Below are positions 1 to 8,269 of a stretch of DNA of 41,504 bases, in pieces. Where the stretch lies: NCBI GenBank assembly GCA_947455285.1, contig CANGOK010000003.1:1-41504 (forward strand). Direction: 5' to 3'. Position numbers and translations under genes: made by a program. Origin of the DNA: Beijerinckiaceae bacterium. GTDB taxonomy: Bacteria > Pseudomonadota > Alphaproteobacteria > Rhizobiales > Beijerinckiaceae. Below the pieces are notes generated by a model. The model did no database searches and had not been told where the DNA came from. It saw only the letters and a program-made list of their open reading frames with translations. Position 1 is the first letter of the stretch, and each line of letters opens with the position of its first letter.

Positions 1-246
1 CATTCCCACCCGCTCGACTTCGACATCGTCGCCCGCGCGCTTCAGCTTGGCCATTTTCCCTATGTCGGCCTCATCGGCTCGGCAACGAAGCGGGCGCGGT
101 TCGAGAGCAGGCTGAGGGATTTAGGCTTGGACGCGGATCGTATCGCGGGCCTCGTCTGCCCAATCGGCGTGCCCCGAGTGCGGGACAAAAGCCCCGCCGT
201 GATCGCCGCCACCGTGGCCGCAGAGCTGCTGCGGCGACGGGATTAG
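1..246 (+). CDS. xdhC: XdhC-family protein, C-terminal part (5' end outside window)
   Basis: The frame is open from base 1 and ends at TAG 244-246, giving 81 residues. It reads HSHPLDFDI, then YVGLIGSATKRARFESRL, then CPIGVPRVRDKSPAVIAATV. These match the C-terminal Rossmann half of XdhC/CoxI proteins: the GLIGS.tKR.rFe.rL strand-turn and the CPIG....KsPa.IAasvaaell end. Members insert or sulfurate the molybdenum cofactor of xanthine dehydrogenase-type enzymes in the cytoplasm. The N-terminal domain and start codon lie upstream of the window. No xdhA/xdhB is visible downstream. The link to a particular molybdoenzyme is inference. Confidence 0.85.
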   Translation, partial: HSHPLDFDIVARALQLGHFPYVGLIGSATKRARFESRLRDLGLDADRIAGLVCPIGVPRVRDKSPAVIAATVAAELLRRRD

Positions 247-344
247 CCGCCTTTCACATAAATTCGTTTTCGTTCCGTTCCCATCTTCGCCCTGATCGTG
301 GCATAGATGAACCTGAAACGAATCAGGACCCAACCGGCAGGACC

Positions 345-2390
345 ATGGCCAGCAACGATCTTTTCGGCGGCGCCGCCGCGCGCAAGCAAGCCCCCGCAAA
401 AGCCGCCCCCGAGCCGAAACAGGCTGCGCGCGCCAGCGGCACGCCCGGCGAGGCGGGCTATACAGCCGCCTCCATCGAGGTGCTGGAGGGGCTGGAGCCA
501 GTGCGCCGTCGCCCCGGCATGTATATCGGCGGCACCGACGAGACGGCCCTGCACCATCTCTTCGCCGAAGTGCTCGACAACTCCATGGACGAGGCCGTGG
601 CAGGCCACGCGACCTGGATCGACGTGTCCTATGAGGAGGATGGCTGGCTCTGCGTGAGCGACAACGGGCGCGGAATCCCGGTCGATCCGCACCCCAAATT
701 CCCCAAGAAATCCGCTCTCGAAGTCATCATGACGACGCTCCATGCGGGCGGCAAATTCGATTCCGGCGCTTACCAGACCTCGGGCGGCCTGCATGGCGTC
801 GGCGTTTCAGTGGTCAACGCGCTGGCCGAGCGGCTGGAAGTCGAGGTGGCTCGTGGCCAGACGCTCTATCGCCAGATCTTCGAACGCGGCCATCCCGTCA
901 CCAAGCTCGAAACCGTCGGCAAGGCGCCGAACCGGCGCGGCACGCGCGTGCGCTTCCGTCCCGATGACCAGATCTTCGGCAAGGGCGCGCAGTTCAAGGC
1001 GGCGCGGCTGTTCCGCATGGCGCGGTCCAAGGCCTATCTCTTCGGCGGCGTCGAAATCAGGTGGCGCTGCGCCCCCTCGCTCGTCACCGACAGCACGCCT
1101 GCCGAGGCGGTGCTGCGCTTCCCCGGCGGTCTGAAGGATTATCTGGCGCAGGATATCGAGGGTAAGCTCACGGTCGTCGAGCAGTCCTTCACCGGCAAGG
1201 TGCAGAAGCCCGAGGGCCATGGCTCGGTTGAATGGGCGGTTTCTTGGCTCGGCGAGGACGATGGCTTCGTCCATTCCTACTGCAACACCATCCCGACGCC
1301 CGACGGCGGCTCCCATGAGGCGGGCCTGCGCAGCGCTCTGCTCCGCGGCCTCAAGGACCATGCGGAGCGCATCGGTCAGGCCAAGCGCTTCGCGGCCGTC
1401 ACCAGCGACGACGTGATGAGCGGCTGCGCCGGCCTGATCTCGATCTTCTATAGGGAGCCGGAGTTTCAGGGCCAGAACAAGGGCCGCTTGATGTCGGTCG
1501 GCGCGACGCGCATCGTCGACCAGACCGTCCGCGACGCTTTCGACCACTGGCTGGCGGCCTCGCCATCGCAGGCCCTCAAGCTGCTCGACTGGACCGTGGA
1601 GCGCGCCGAGGAGCGCCTGCGCCGCCGCGCCGAAAAAGATGTGGCCCGCAAGACCGCCACGCGCAAGCTCCGCCTGCCTGGAAAGCTCGCAGATTGCTCG
1701 AATACTTCCGCGCAAGGCTCTGAATTATTTATCGTTGAGGGCGATTCTGCAGGCGGCTCCGCCAAACAGGCGCGCGACCGAACCAATCAGGCCGTGCTGC
1801 CGCTGCGCGGCAAGATCCTCAACGTCGCTTCCGCGACCAAGGACAAGCTCAGCGCCAACCAGCAATTGTCTGACCTCTCGCAAGCCCTTGGCTGCGCTGG
1901 CGGGTCGCACTATCGCGAAGCTGATTTGCGCTATGACAAGGTCATCGTGATGACCGACGCGGACGTCGACGGCGCCCATATCGCCTCGCTGCTGATCACC
2001 TTCTTCTATCGCCAGATGCCCAAGCTGATCGAAGGCGGGCATCTCTATCTTGCGGTGCCGCCGCTCTACAAGCTCACCCAGGGCGCCAAGATCGCCTATG
2101 CGCGCGACGATGCACACCGAGCCGAACTGATGAAGACCTTCTTCACAGGCAAGGGCAAGGTCGAGATCAGCCGGTTCAAAGGCCTTGGCGAGATGATGCC
2201 CGCGCAGCTCAAGGAAACGACGATGGACCCGCGCCGTCGCACCCTGCTGCGGGTCGAGATCAAGCCCGAGGATTCCGCGGGCACAGCTGATTCCGTCGAG
2301 CGCCTGATGGGCAACAAGCCGGAAGCCCGCTTCACCTTCATTCAGGAACGCGCTGCATTTGCCGCCGAGCAGGATTTGGTGGATATCTAG
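345..2390 (+). CDS. parE: DNA topoisomerase IV subunit B
   Basis: A protein of 681 residues with the order of a type IIA topoisomerase ATPase subunit. The GHKL domain carries the Asn/Glu segment EVLDNSMDEA near 75-84, DNGRGIPVD from 106 and GGLHGVGVS from 147. A transducer domain follows. The Toprim domain has VEGDSAGGSA (E465) and TDADVDGAH (D538, D540, D542). It shows EGLEPVRRRPGMYIGG at 48-63, as alphaproteobacterial ParE does, and it is much shorter than GyrB (about 800 residues), so I call ParE. With ParC it unlinks replicated chromosomes. A 40-residue Ala/Lys-rich N-terminus precedes the ATPase core. The start at 345 has only a short CAGGA-like site upstream. Confidence 0.95.
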   Translation: MASNDLFGGAAARKQAPAKAAPEPKQAARASGTPGEAGYTAASIEVLEGLEPVRRRPGMYIGGTDETALHHLFAEVLDNSMDEAVAGHATWIDVSYEEDGWLCVSDNGRGIPVDPHPKFPKKSALEVIMTTLHAGGKFDSGAYQTSGGLHGVGVSVVNALAERLEVEVARGQTLYRQIFERGHPVTKLETVGKAPNRRGTRVRFRPDDQIFGKGAQFKAARLFRMARSKAYLFGGVEIRWRCAPSLVTDSTPAEAVLRFPGGLKDYLAQDIEGKLTVVEQSFTGKVQKPEGHGSVEWAVSWLGEDDGFVHSYCNTIPTPDGGSHEAGLRSALLRGLKDHAERIGQAKRFAAVTSDDVMSGCAGLISIFYREPEFQGQNKGRLMSVGATRIVDQTVRDAFDHWLAASPSQALKLLDWTVERAEERLRRRAEKDVARKTATRKLRLPGKLADCSNTSAQGSELFIVEGDSAGGSAKQARDRTNQAVLPLRGKILNVASATKDKLSANQQLSDLSQALGCAGGSHYREADLRYDKVIVMTDADVDGAHIASLLITFFYRQMPKLIEGGHLYLAVPPLYKLTQGAKIAYARDDAHRAELMKTFFTGKGKVEISRFKGLGEMMPAQLKETTMDPRRRTLLRVEIKPEDSAGTADSVERLMGNKPEARFTFIQERAAFAAEQDLVDI

Positions 2391-2406
2391 AGCCTGACAA
2401 CGGGGA

Positions 2407-2973
2407 ATGATGATGATCGACCAGCCCAACCTGCAGGAAGCTCCCGCCGCCCGCTATAGCCTGTCAGCGATCTTCTTCCACTGGGTGAGCTTCGCCCTGA
2501 TCGTCTTCGTGGGCGCTCTCGGTCTGGCGTTCGGGCTCATCCCGCGCCCTAATCGGCTTTTCTGGATCAATATCCACGCCGTCGTCGGGCTTGCCGTGCT
2601 GGCGCTCGCCGTGATCCGCATCGGCTGGCGCTTCCGCAATCCGCCTCCCGACTATCCCGAGGGGACGCCTGCGCTCACCCGGAAGCTTTCGGCGCCCGTC
2701 CATTGGCTGCTCTACGCCCTTATGGTCATCCTGCCGCTGGTGGGGATCGTCGCCTTTGTCTGGCACGCGCGCGTCTTCGATTTCGGCCTGTTCAAGATCG
2801 ATTTCGGCGTGGCTTCCAACAAGCCGGTCTATGAGGCTGCCGAGGAGATCCACGAGTTCCTCGCCTTTAGCCTCTTTGGCCTTGTGGGCCTGCATGCGCT
2901 TGCCGCCCTTTGGCATCATTTCATGCGCAAAGACGGGACTTTGGCGCGCATGTCGCCATGGGCGCGCAGCTGA
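2407..2973 (+). CDS. cytochrome b561 family membrane protein
   Basis: A protein of 188 residues with four hydrophobic helices at about 21-44, 54-73, 98-119 and 150-171. Histidines at the helix ends (H25, H57, H99, H149, H163, H170, H171) are typical of the CybB/YodB cytochrome b561 family, which binds two haems b and carries electrons between quinones and other carriers in the inner membrane. Which histidines bind haem is inference. Three ATG codons follow one another (2407, 2410, 2413). The purine run GGGG at 2402-2405 is best spaced for the third, so the true start may be 2413. It begins 16 bases after parE on the same strand and may be cotranscribed with it. Confidence 0.88.
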   Translation: MMMIDQPNLQEAPAARYSLSAIFFHWVSFALIVFVGALGLAFGLIPRPNRLFWINIHAVVGLAVLALAVIRIGWRFRNPPPDYPEGTPALTRKLSAPVHWLLYALMVILPLVGIVAFVWHARVFDFGLFKIDFGVASNKPVYEAAEEIHEFLAFSLFGLVGLHALAALWHHFMRKDGTLARMSPWARS

Positions 2974-3002
2974 GGCTTTACAGCGGCGCCTTGTGAAATC
3001 CA

Positions 3003-3030
3003 TTGACTTTCCGCCAAAGGGCCGTATGAC
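3003..3030 (+). promoter_or_regulatory. predicted sigma-70-type promoter for the DEAD-box helicase gene
   Basis: TTGACT (3003-3008) is followed after 16 bases by TATGAC (3025-3030), each close to the consensus. A start near 3037 would give a leader of about 130 bases. Long leaders are common in cold-induced helicase and csp mRNAs, but no specific element was recognised here. No other gene lies between 2974 and 3164. Prediction from sequence only. Confidence 0.4.
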
Positions 3031-3164
3031 TTGCGCGTCGAACGAGAGGCCCACGCGTGCCCGTCCGTCAATTCCGTTGCAAACCGTGCAGCGAGGTTTT
3101 CTCAGCAAACGCGTAAAGTGGCGATCAGCGCGGTCCTTCGCGCCCTTACGCCCAGGCGTCCAGA

Positions 3165-4724
3165 ATGACATTTAAAGACACAGGACTCAGCGAGAAGGTT
3201 CTCGCAGCCGTCGAAGCCGCCGGTTACACGACCCCCACCCCGATTCAGGCGCAGGCCATTCCCCACGCCCTGCAGGGCCGCGATGTTCTCGGCATCGCAC
3301 AGACCGGCACCGGCAAGACAGCCGCCTTCGTGCTGCCGATGCTCTCCCGACTCGAACAGGGCCGCGCCCGCGCCCGTATGCCCCGCACCCTGATCCTCGA
3401 ACCGACCCGTGAACTCGCCGCGCAGGTCGAGGAGAACTTCCTCAAATATGGCGTGAACTCGCGCCTCAACGTGGCCCTGCTCATCGGAGGCGTGTCCTTC
3501 GCCGATCAGGAGGCCAAGATCATGCGCGGCGCCGACGTGCTGATCGCGACGCCCGGTCGCCTGCTGGACTTCTTCGAGCGCGGCAAGCTGCTGCTTCAGG
3601 GCATCGAGATCCTCGTGATCGACGAGGCGGACCGCATGCTCGACATGGGCTTCATTCCGGACATCGAGAAGATCTGCAAGCTTGTGCCCTTCACGCGCCA
3701 GACCCTGTTCTTCTCGGCGACCATGCCGCCGGAGATCACGCGCCTGACCGAGGCCTTCCTGCACAATCCCGTGCGTGTGGAAGTCGCCCGCGCCGCATCC
3801 ACCGCGACCACCATCACCAAGGCCCTCGTCGCCTCCGCTGGTGGCGGAGCCAAGCGCGAGACCCTGCGCCGGCTCATTCGCGGCGCTGAGAACCTGAAGA
3901 ACGCCATCATCTTCTGCAATCGCAAGCGCGATGTGGCGATCCTGCACAAGTCGCTGACCAAGCACGGCTTCCGCGCTGGCGCCCTGCATGGCGACATGGA
4001 CCAGACGGCCCGCATGGCCTCCCTTGAAGGCTTCAAGACTGGCGATGTCGATCTGCTGGTGTGCTCGGATGTGGCCGCGCGCGGGCTCGATATTCCGGAC
4101 GTGAGCCACGTCTTCAACTTCGACGTGCCCACCCATGCGGAAGATTATGTCCACCGTATCGGCCGCACGGGCCGCGCCGGACGTTCCGGCACCGCGCTGA
4201 CCATCGTCACCCGCGACGACACGAAATATGTCGATGGGATCGAGAAGCTCACCGCCGAGAAGATCAACTGGATGGGCGGCTCACTCGACGACATCGTAGA
4301 GACCGAAGATCAGGGCGACGAACGCCGCAGCCGCCGCCGTGGCGAGGGCTCGCGCGGTGGTCGTCCGGAACGCGGACGTTCAGACCGCAGCCGCGGCCGC
4401 AACCGGGAGCCCGAATCAGCTGCTCGCGCGGAACGCTTCGCCCGCGCCGAACAGGCCGCCGACGAGCAGCCGCGCGAAGAGCGCCCTGCCCGCGAAGAAC
4501 GCCCTGCCCGCGCCCCGCGCCCCACTCGGGAAGTGCGTGCCGAAGAACAGCCGCGTTACGAACAACCCCGTGCGGCGCAGCCGACCGGGGATCGCCGCCG
4601 CCCTGATCGTCGTCGTCATCACGACGATGACGACACGCCTGTGGTGGGCCTTGGCGATCACGTTCCCTCGTTCCTGCTGCGCCCTGTGCGCCTGCCCACG
4701 AAAGCCGTGGCTGTCGAGGACTGA
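3165..4724 (+). CDS. DEAD-box ATP-dependent RNA helicase (RhlE-like)
   Basis: A protein of 519 residues with the full DEAD-box motif set: F3 and the Q motif (PTPIQ, 24-28), Walker A AQTGTGKT (45-52), PTRELA (80-85), TPGR (129-132), DEAD (153-156), SAT (184-186), ARGLD (305-309) and HRIGRTGR (330-337). The core ends near 370. Residues 385-490 form a low-complexity Arg/Glu-rich tail with repeated REERPA units and a His-Asp run, which in this family binds RNA without sequence specificity. Likely roles are ribosome assembly and RNA unwinding in the cold or in RNA decay. No clear Shine-Dalgarno sequence precedes ATG 3165. Confidence 0.93.
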   Translation: MTFKDTGLSEKVLAAVEAAGYTTPTPIQAQAIPHALQGRDVLGIAQTGTGKTAAFVLPMLSRLEQGRARARMPRTLILEPTRELAAQVEENFLKYGVNSRLNVALLIGGVSFADQEAKIMRGADVLIATPGRLLDFFERGKLLLQGIEILVIDEADRMLDMGFIPDIEKICKLVPFTRQTLFFSATMPPEITRLTEAFLHNPVRVEVARAASTATTITKALVASAGGGAKRETLRRLIRGAENLKNAIIFCNRKRDVAILHKSLTKHGFRAGALHGDMDQTARMASLEGFKTGDVDLLVCSDVAARGLDIPDVSHVFNFDVPTHAEDYVHRIGRTGRAGRSGTALTIVTRDDTKYVDGIEKLTAEKINWMGGSLDDIVETEDQGDERRSRRRGEGSRGGRPERGRSDRSRGRNREPESAARAERFARAEQAADEQPREERPAREERPARAPRPTREVRAEEQPRYEQPRAAQPTGDRRRPDRRRHHDDDDTPVVGLGDHVPSFLLRPVRLPTKAVAVED

Positions 4725-4800
4725 GGGGTTCAGCTTTCCAAAGCTATAGGCTAGTCTTCCTCCTGATCATGCTTCGAAGGCGTGACAGGAGGAAACAAAC

Positions 4801-5835
4801 GTGCGCCACCAACAAATCCGTAACGCCATCGCCGGCTGCCTCGGGCTGCTTTCTTGCGTCGCCGCGCAGGCCGCCGACAAGGTCAATGTGGCCGTGCTGA
4901 ACGCGGCTGGCGACGTCGGCATCTTCATCGCGCAGGAACGGGGCTATTTCCGCGACGAGGGCCTCGACGTTTCGATCAACCATATAGACTCCGCCGTGAA
5001 GATGATGCCGCTGCTGGGCACCGGCGACCTCGATGTCGGCGGCGGCGCGACGACCGCGGCCCTTTACAACGCTGCAGACCGCAAGATCGACGTTCGCGTC
5101 GTCGCCTCGCGAGCTCGCACCGCGCCGGGCTTTGGCTATCAGGCGCTGGTGATCCGCAAGGATCTCGTCGAGAGCGGCAAATATAAGGGTTACAGCGATC
5201 TCAAGGGCTTGAAGTTCGCCTTCGCCTCGCCGGGCTCGACACCGCTCTCGTCGCTCAACGAGGTGCTGAAAAAGGTCAATCTCACCTTCAACGACATGTC
5301 GCTCACCTATCTGAACTTCGGCGCGCAGGTCGCCGCGCTTCAGAACGGCGCTATCGACGGCACGATCATGATCGAGCCCTATCTCAGTCAGGTGGTGGCG
5401 TCAGGCGCGGCCGTCAACGTCACGCCGACCGAGGCCTATTACCCCAGCGCAGAAGTCTCACTGCTGCTCTATGGCGACAAGTTCATCAAGGAGCGGCCGC
5501 AAGTCGCGACCAAATTCATGAAGGGCTTCCTGCGGGGCGCACGCGATCTCAAGGACGCAATCGCCGACGGCCGCTGGAAGTCGGGCCCTGTGGCGGACGA
5601 CGTGATCCGCATCTTCGCGAAGGGCGTGAACATGCCCGAAGCGACGATCCGGGCGATGACGCCGCAATTCGCTGATCCGGACGGCGACATCAATATGGAA
5701 AGCCTGCGCATCGACCTCGCCTATTTCAAGCAAAGCGGCGACGTCACCAGCAAGACCATCACCGCCGACATGATCACCGACCTGACCTTCGCCAAGGCGG
5801 CGGCGAAGGAATTGGGGCCGTATAAGGCGAAGTAA
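4801..5835 (+). CDS. NitT/TauT-type ABC transporter substrate-binding protein, copy 1
   Basis: The gene starts at GTG 4801, fixed by a strong AGGAGGA site at 4788-4794. The 344-residue product begins with a signal peptide ending near AQA (22-24). The mature part has the periplasmic-binding fold of the NMT1/SsuA group: GIFIAQERGYFRDEGLDV, DLDVGGGATTAALYNA, a DLKGLKFAF strand and DGTIMIEPY. Relatives bind nitrate, sulfonates, pyrimidine precursors or aromatic acids; the ligand cannot be read from sequence. It is a paralogue of the next gene, equal in length and alignable end to end, ending in KELGPYKAK against KDLGPYQPK. No permease or ATPase gene is adjacent, so its transporter partner is unknown. 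Confidence 0.88.
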   Translation: MRHQQIRNAIAGCLGLLSCVAAQAADKVNVAVLNAAGDVGIFIAQERGYFRDEGLDVSINHIDSAVKMMPLLGTGDLDVGGGATTAALYNAADRKIDVRVVASRARTAPGFGYQALVIRKDLVESGKYKGYSDLKGLKFAFASPGSTPLSSLNEVLKKVNLTFNDMSLTYLNFGAQVAALQNGAIDGTIMIEPYLSQVVASGAAVNVTPTEAYYPSAEVSLLLYGDKFIKERPQVATKFMKGFLRGARDLKDAIADGRWKSGPVADDVIRIFAKGVNMPEATIRAMTPQFADPDGDINMESLRIDLAYFKQSGDVTSKTITADMITDLTFAKAAAKELGPYKAK

Positions 5836-5858
5836 AAAGCGCGAAATGCCTACCACTC

Positions 5859-6003
5859 CCCTCCCCCTTGTGGGGAGGGGTGAGGGGTGGGGGTCGTGAG
5901 GCCTATGCAGGTTCGCGTCCCTTGTCACCACGCTAACGATCAGCATGCGCAGACCCCCACCCCGTCCGCTGACGCGGCCGACCCTCCCCACAAGGGGGAG
6001 GGT
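5859..6003. repeat. palindromic intergenic repeat, copy 1
   Basis: Nested inverted repeat. The outer arms CTCCCCCTTGTGGGGAGGG (5861-5879) and its exact reverse complement (5982-6000) extend by two further pairs. The inner arms GGGGTGGGGGTC (5884-5895) and GACCCCCACCCC (5952-5963) are also perfect. A small hairpin, CCGC-TGAC-GCGG (5966-5977), sits between the right arms. Copy 2 lies at 34992-35146. The two share an identical 38-base block (5952-5989 and 35087-35124) and an ACGATCAGC core. The right end lies 15 bases before the ribosome-binding site of the next gene. The pattern suits a REP/MITE-like mobile or structural element of Rhizobiales; no transposase is nearby. Confidence 0.85.
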
Positions 6004-6027
6004 AATTCCTGCCTATGGGAGACACTC

Positions 6028-7062
6028 ATGTCCATGAAGCGCGGCGCAGCACTCCTTGTTGCGCTTATCACGACGCTCGCTAACGCCCACGCCGCCGACC
6101 ATGTGACCGTTGGCACCGTCGGCAACAGTTCGGACGCGGGGTTCTTCATCGCCATGGATCGCGGCTATTTCGCCGCCGAGGGCGTCGACGCCGTGCTGAC
6201 GCCTTTCGATGGCGCCCAGCGGATGATGGCGCCGCTTGGTCAGGGAGAACTTGACGTAGGCGGCGGGACAGCCACCGCAAGCCTTTACAACTCCGCCTCT
6301 CGCGGCATCGGCATTCGGATTGTCGCTGATCGGTCGCGGATGGAGACCGGCTATATGTTCCAGACGCTGATGGTGCGAAAGGCCGTCATCGATTCTGGAC
6401 GCTTCAAGAGCTACGCCGATCTGAAGGGGCTTAAGTTCGCGCTCGTCGCGCCTGGCGGCAGCCCCGGCTCGGCCCTCAACGAGGCGGCGCGAAAGGGTGG
6501 CGTGCCCTATGACAGCATCGACAAGGTGTTCCTGCCCTTCCCCGCGCAGGCAAGCGCCTTCGCCAACGGCGCCATCGACGCCTCGCTGATGATCGAGCCC
6601 TTTGCGACTTATCTCGTCAATCAGGGCATAGCGGTCCGCTTCGCATCGTCGGAAGATTTCTATCCGGGCAACCAGATCGGCCTCGTTTTCTTCTCGGAGA
6701 AATTCCTGAAGGAGCGTCGCGAGGTCGGCGAGCGGTTTCTGCGCGCCTATGTGCGCGCGCTACGGGACTATAATGACGCTGTGATCGAAGGACGTTTTTC
6801 AGGCGGACCGAAAGGCGAGGCGATCGTCGCGATCCTCGCCCGCAATCTCAACATGAAGGAAGACCAGATCCGGGGCAGCTATGTTCAGGCGATCAGCCCG
6901 GACGGCAAGCCCAATGTGGATAGTCTGCGCAAGGATCTTCAGTTCTTCCTCGCTCAGGGCGATGTGACTGACGCCAAGGTGGATCTCGATAAGATCCTTG
7001 AGCTTTCGCTGATCGACAAAGTGGTGAAGGACCTCGGCCCCTACCAGCCCAAGCGTGACTAG
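6028..7062 (+). CDS. NitT/TauT-type ABC transporter substrate-binding protein, copy 2
   Basis: A product of 344 residues starting MSMKRG at 6028, with GGGAG at 6018-6022. An in-frame upstream ATG at 5887 is rejected because it would translate the palindromic repeat. A signal peptide ends near AHA (20-22). Then come GFFIAMDRGYFAAEGVDA, ELDVGGGTATASLYNS, a DLKGLKFAL strand and DASLMIEPF, all aligned with the preceding gene. The pair looks like a tandem duplication that has diverged well away from identity, with the repeat between the copies. It is a periplasmic receptor of unknown ligand with no transporter subunits nearby. A transcript reading through from copy 1 would have to cross the strong palindrome, which could limit expression. 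Confidence 0.87.
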   Translation: MSMKRGAALLVALITTLANAHAADHVTVGTVGNSSDAGFFIAMDRGYFAAEGVDAVLTPFDGAQRMMAPLGQGELDVGGGTATASLYNSASRGIGIRIVADRSRMETGYMFQTLMVRKAVIDSGRFKSYADLKGLKFALVAPGGSPGSALNEAARKGGVPYDSIDKVFLPFPAQASAFANGAIDASLMIEPFATYLVNQGIAVRFASSEDFYPGNQIGLVFFSEKFLKERREVGERFLRAYVRALRDYNDAVIEGRFSGGPKGEAIVAILARNLNMKEDQIRGSYVQAISPDGKPNVDSLRKDLQFFLAQGDVTDAKVDLDKILELSLIDKVVKDLGPYQPKRD

Positions 7063-7108
7063 ACTGCCCTACCCGGGGGCTGGACAGACTCGCGCCTTTG
7101 CGCATGAT

Positions 7109-7134
7109 GTCGGAAACCGACCATAAACTATAAC
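7109..7134 (+). promoter_or_regulatory. possible operator/-10 region before the TctC-like gene
   Basis: A short perfect dyad, GTCGG-AAA-CCGAC (7109-7121), lies just before TATAAC (7129-7134), a good -10-like hexamer. Another GTCGG half-site occurs at 7138-7142. No good -35 is seen, so an activator-dependent or weak promoter is possible. Prediction only; a chance dyad cannot be excluded. Confidence 0.25.
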
Positions 7135-7156
7135 AAGGTCGGCGACGGGAGGGACA

Positions 7157-8176
7157 ATGCGCGCTGGTCTTTGCGCCTTTGCATTCGCTATCGGCTACGT
7201 CGCCGCCACTGCGGCCAGCGCCAACGCACTGGAGGATTTCTATCGCGGCAAGACCGTCTCGATGGTCGTCAGTTCGGCGACTGGCGGCGGCTATGACACG
7301 CTTTCGCGCATCGTGGCGAAACATATGGTCAAACATATGCCGGGCGCGCCCAATATCGTTGTGCGCAACATGCCGGGCGCAGGCGGCGTAGTGGCGACTA
7401 ACCATCTTTATAATGTCGCCTCGCGCGACGGCCTGACCTTCGGCCAGTTGCAAAACACCCTGCCCTTCGAGCCGCTGCTCGGCAACAAAGAAGCCATGTA
7501 TGATTCCAGCAAGTTCAACTGGCTGGGATCGCCCAGTTACGAAACGGGCCTGTTGGTGGTGCGCGCCAAGTCTCCGGTCGCCAACATCGCGGATATCCAG
7601 AAACAGGAGATCTCGGTCGGCACGCCGGGGTTGAATTCAACTCCGAGCTTCAACACGCGCTTGCTTGTCGAGGCGCTCGACATGAAGCTGCGCATCGTGC
7701 TCGGCTATCCCGGCCAGAACGAAGTGTTCCTCGCCATGGAACGCGGCGAGGTGGACGCCTTCCCAACTTTCTATTCCTCGATCATGTCGACGCGCCCCAC
7801 ATGGATCGCCGACAAGATCGTGAAGACAATCGTGCAGTTTGGCCCAGAGCCCGAACCCGATCTCAAGGACACGCCCTTTGCGGCTGATCTCGTGAAGGAC
7901 CCCGAGAAGCTCCGGCTCCTGAAGGCCGCCGCAGCGCCACTCGCGCTCGGCCGACCTTTCGCTGCGCCGCCTGATGTTCCAAAGGATCGAGTGGCGGCCT
8001 TGCGCAAGGCGCTGGCGGCGACATTCGCTGATCCGGAATGCCTTGAAGAAATGCGCAAGCTCAATCTGCCTGTGAACCAGCCTCGTTCGGGCGAGCAATT
8101 GCAGGCGGTCATCGACGAGGTCTGGCGCATGCCACAGGAGACCAAGGACAGGCTGCGCAAGCTCAGCGGCATGTAA
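7157..8176 (+). CDS. TctC/Bug-type tripartite tricarboxylate transporter receptor
   Basis: A protein of 339 residues preceded by GGGAGGG at 7147-7153. The signal peptide ends near SANA (21-24), followed directly by LEDFYRGKTVSMVV. The segments GGGYDTLSRIVAKHM, NMPGAGGVVATNHLYN and VGTPGLNST are characteristic of the Bug/TctC family, whose members capture carboxylates such as citrate, terephthalate or nicotinate in the periplasm. The TctA/TctB membrane subunits are absent here, as is common for the many orphan Bug proteins of proteobacteria. It follows the two NitT/TauT receptors by about 95 bases. The ligand is unknown. Confidence 0.85.
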   Translation: MRAGLCAFAFAIGYVAATAASANALEDFYRGKTVSMVVSSATGGGYDTLSRIVAKHMVKHMPGAPNIVVRNMPGAGGVVATNHLYNVASRDGLTFGQLQNTLPFEPLLGNKEAMYDSSKFNWLGSPSYETGLLVVRAKSPVANIADIQKQEISVGTPGLNSTPSFNTRLLVEALDMKLRIVLGYPGQNEVFLAMERGEVDAFPTFYSSIMSTRPTWIADKIVKTIVQFGPEPEPDLKDTPFAADLVKDPEKLRLLKAAAAPLALGRPFAAPPDVPKDRVAALRKALAATFADPECLEEMRKLNLPVNQPRSGEQLQAVIDEVWRMPQETKDRLRKLSGM

Positions 8177-8269
8177 ACCACTCATCTGCGAAGATTATCC
8201 GCTTGCGAACGCGGTATGGCTTCGCTTAGGAGTTGCGACTGATTTCACACGGGTTGGAGGGAGCAAGGG

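Noticed and set aside
4732-4745. AGCTTT-CC-AAAGCT palindrome after the helicase gene as terminator
   Set aside because: Two-base loop, AT-containing short stem and no T run make it unlikely to terminate transcription.
5887-6027. N-terminal extension of the second NitT/TauT receptor
   Set aside because: It translates the palindromic repeat, precedes a perfect signal peptide, and the ribosome-binding site serves ATG 6028.
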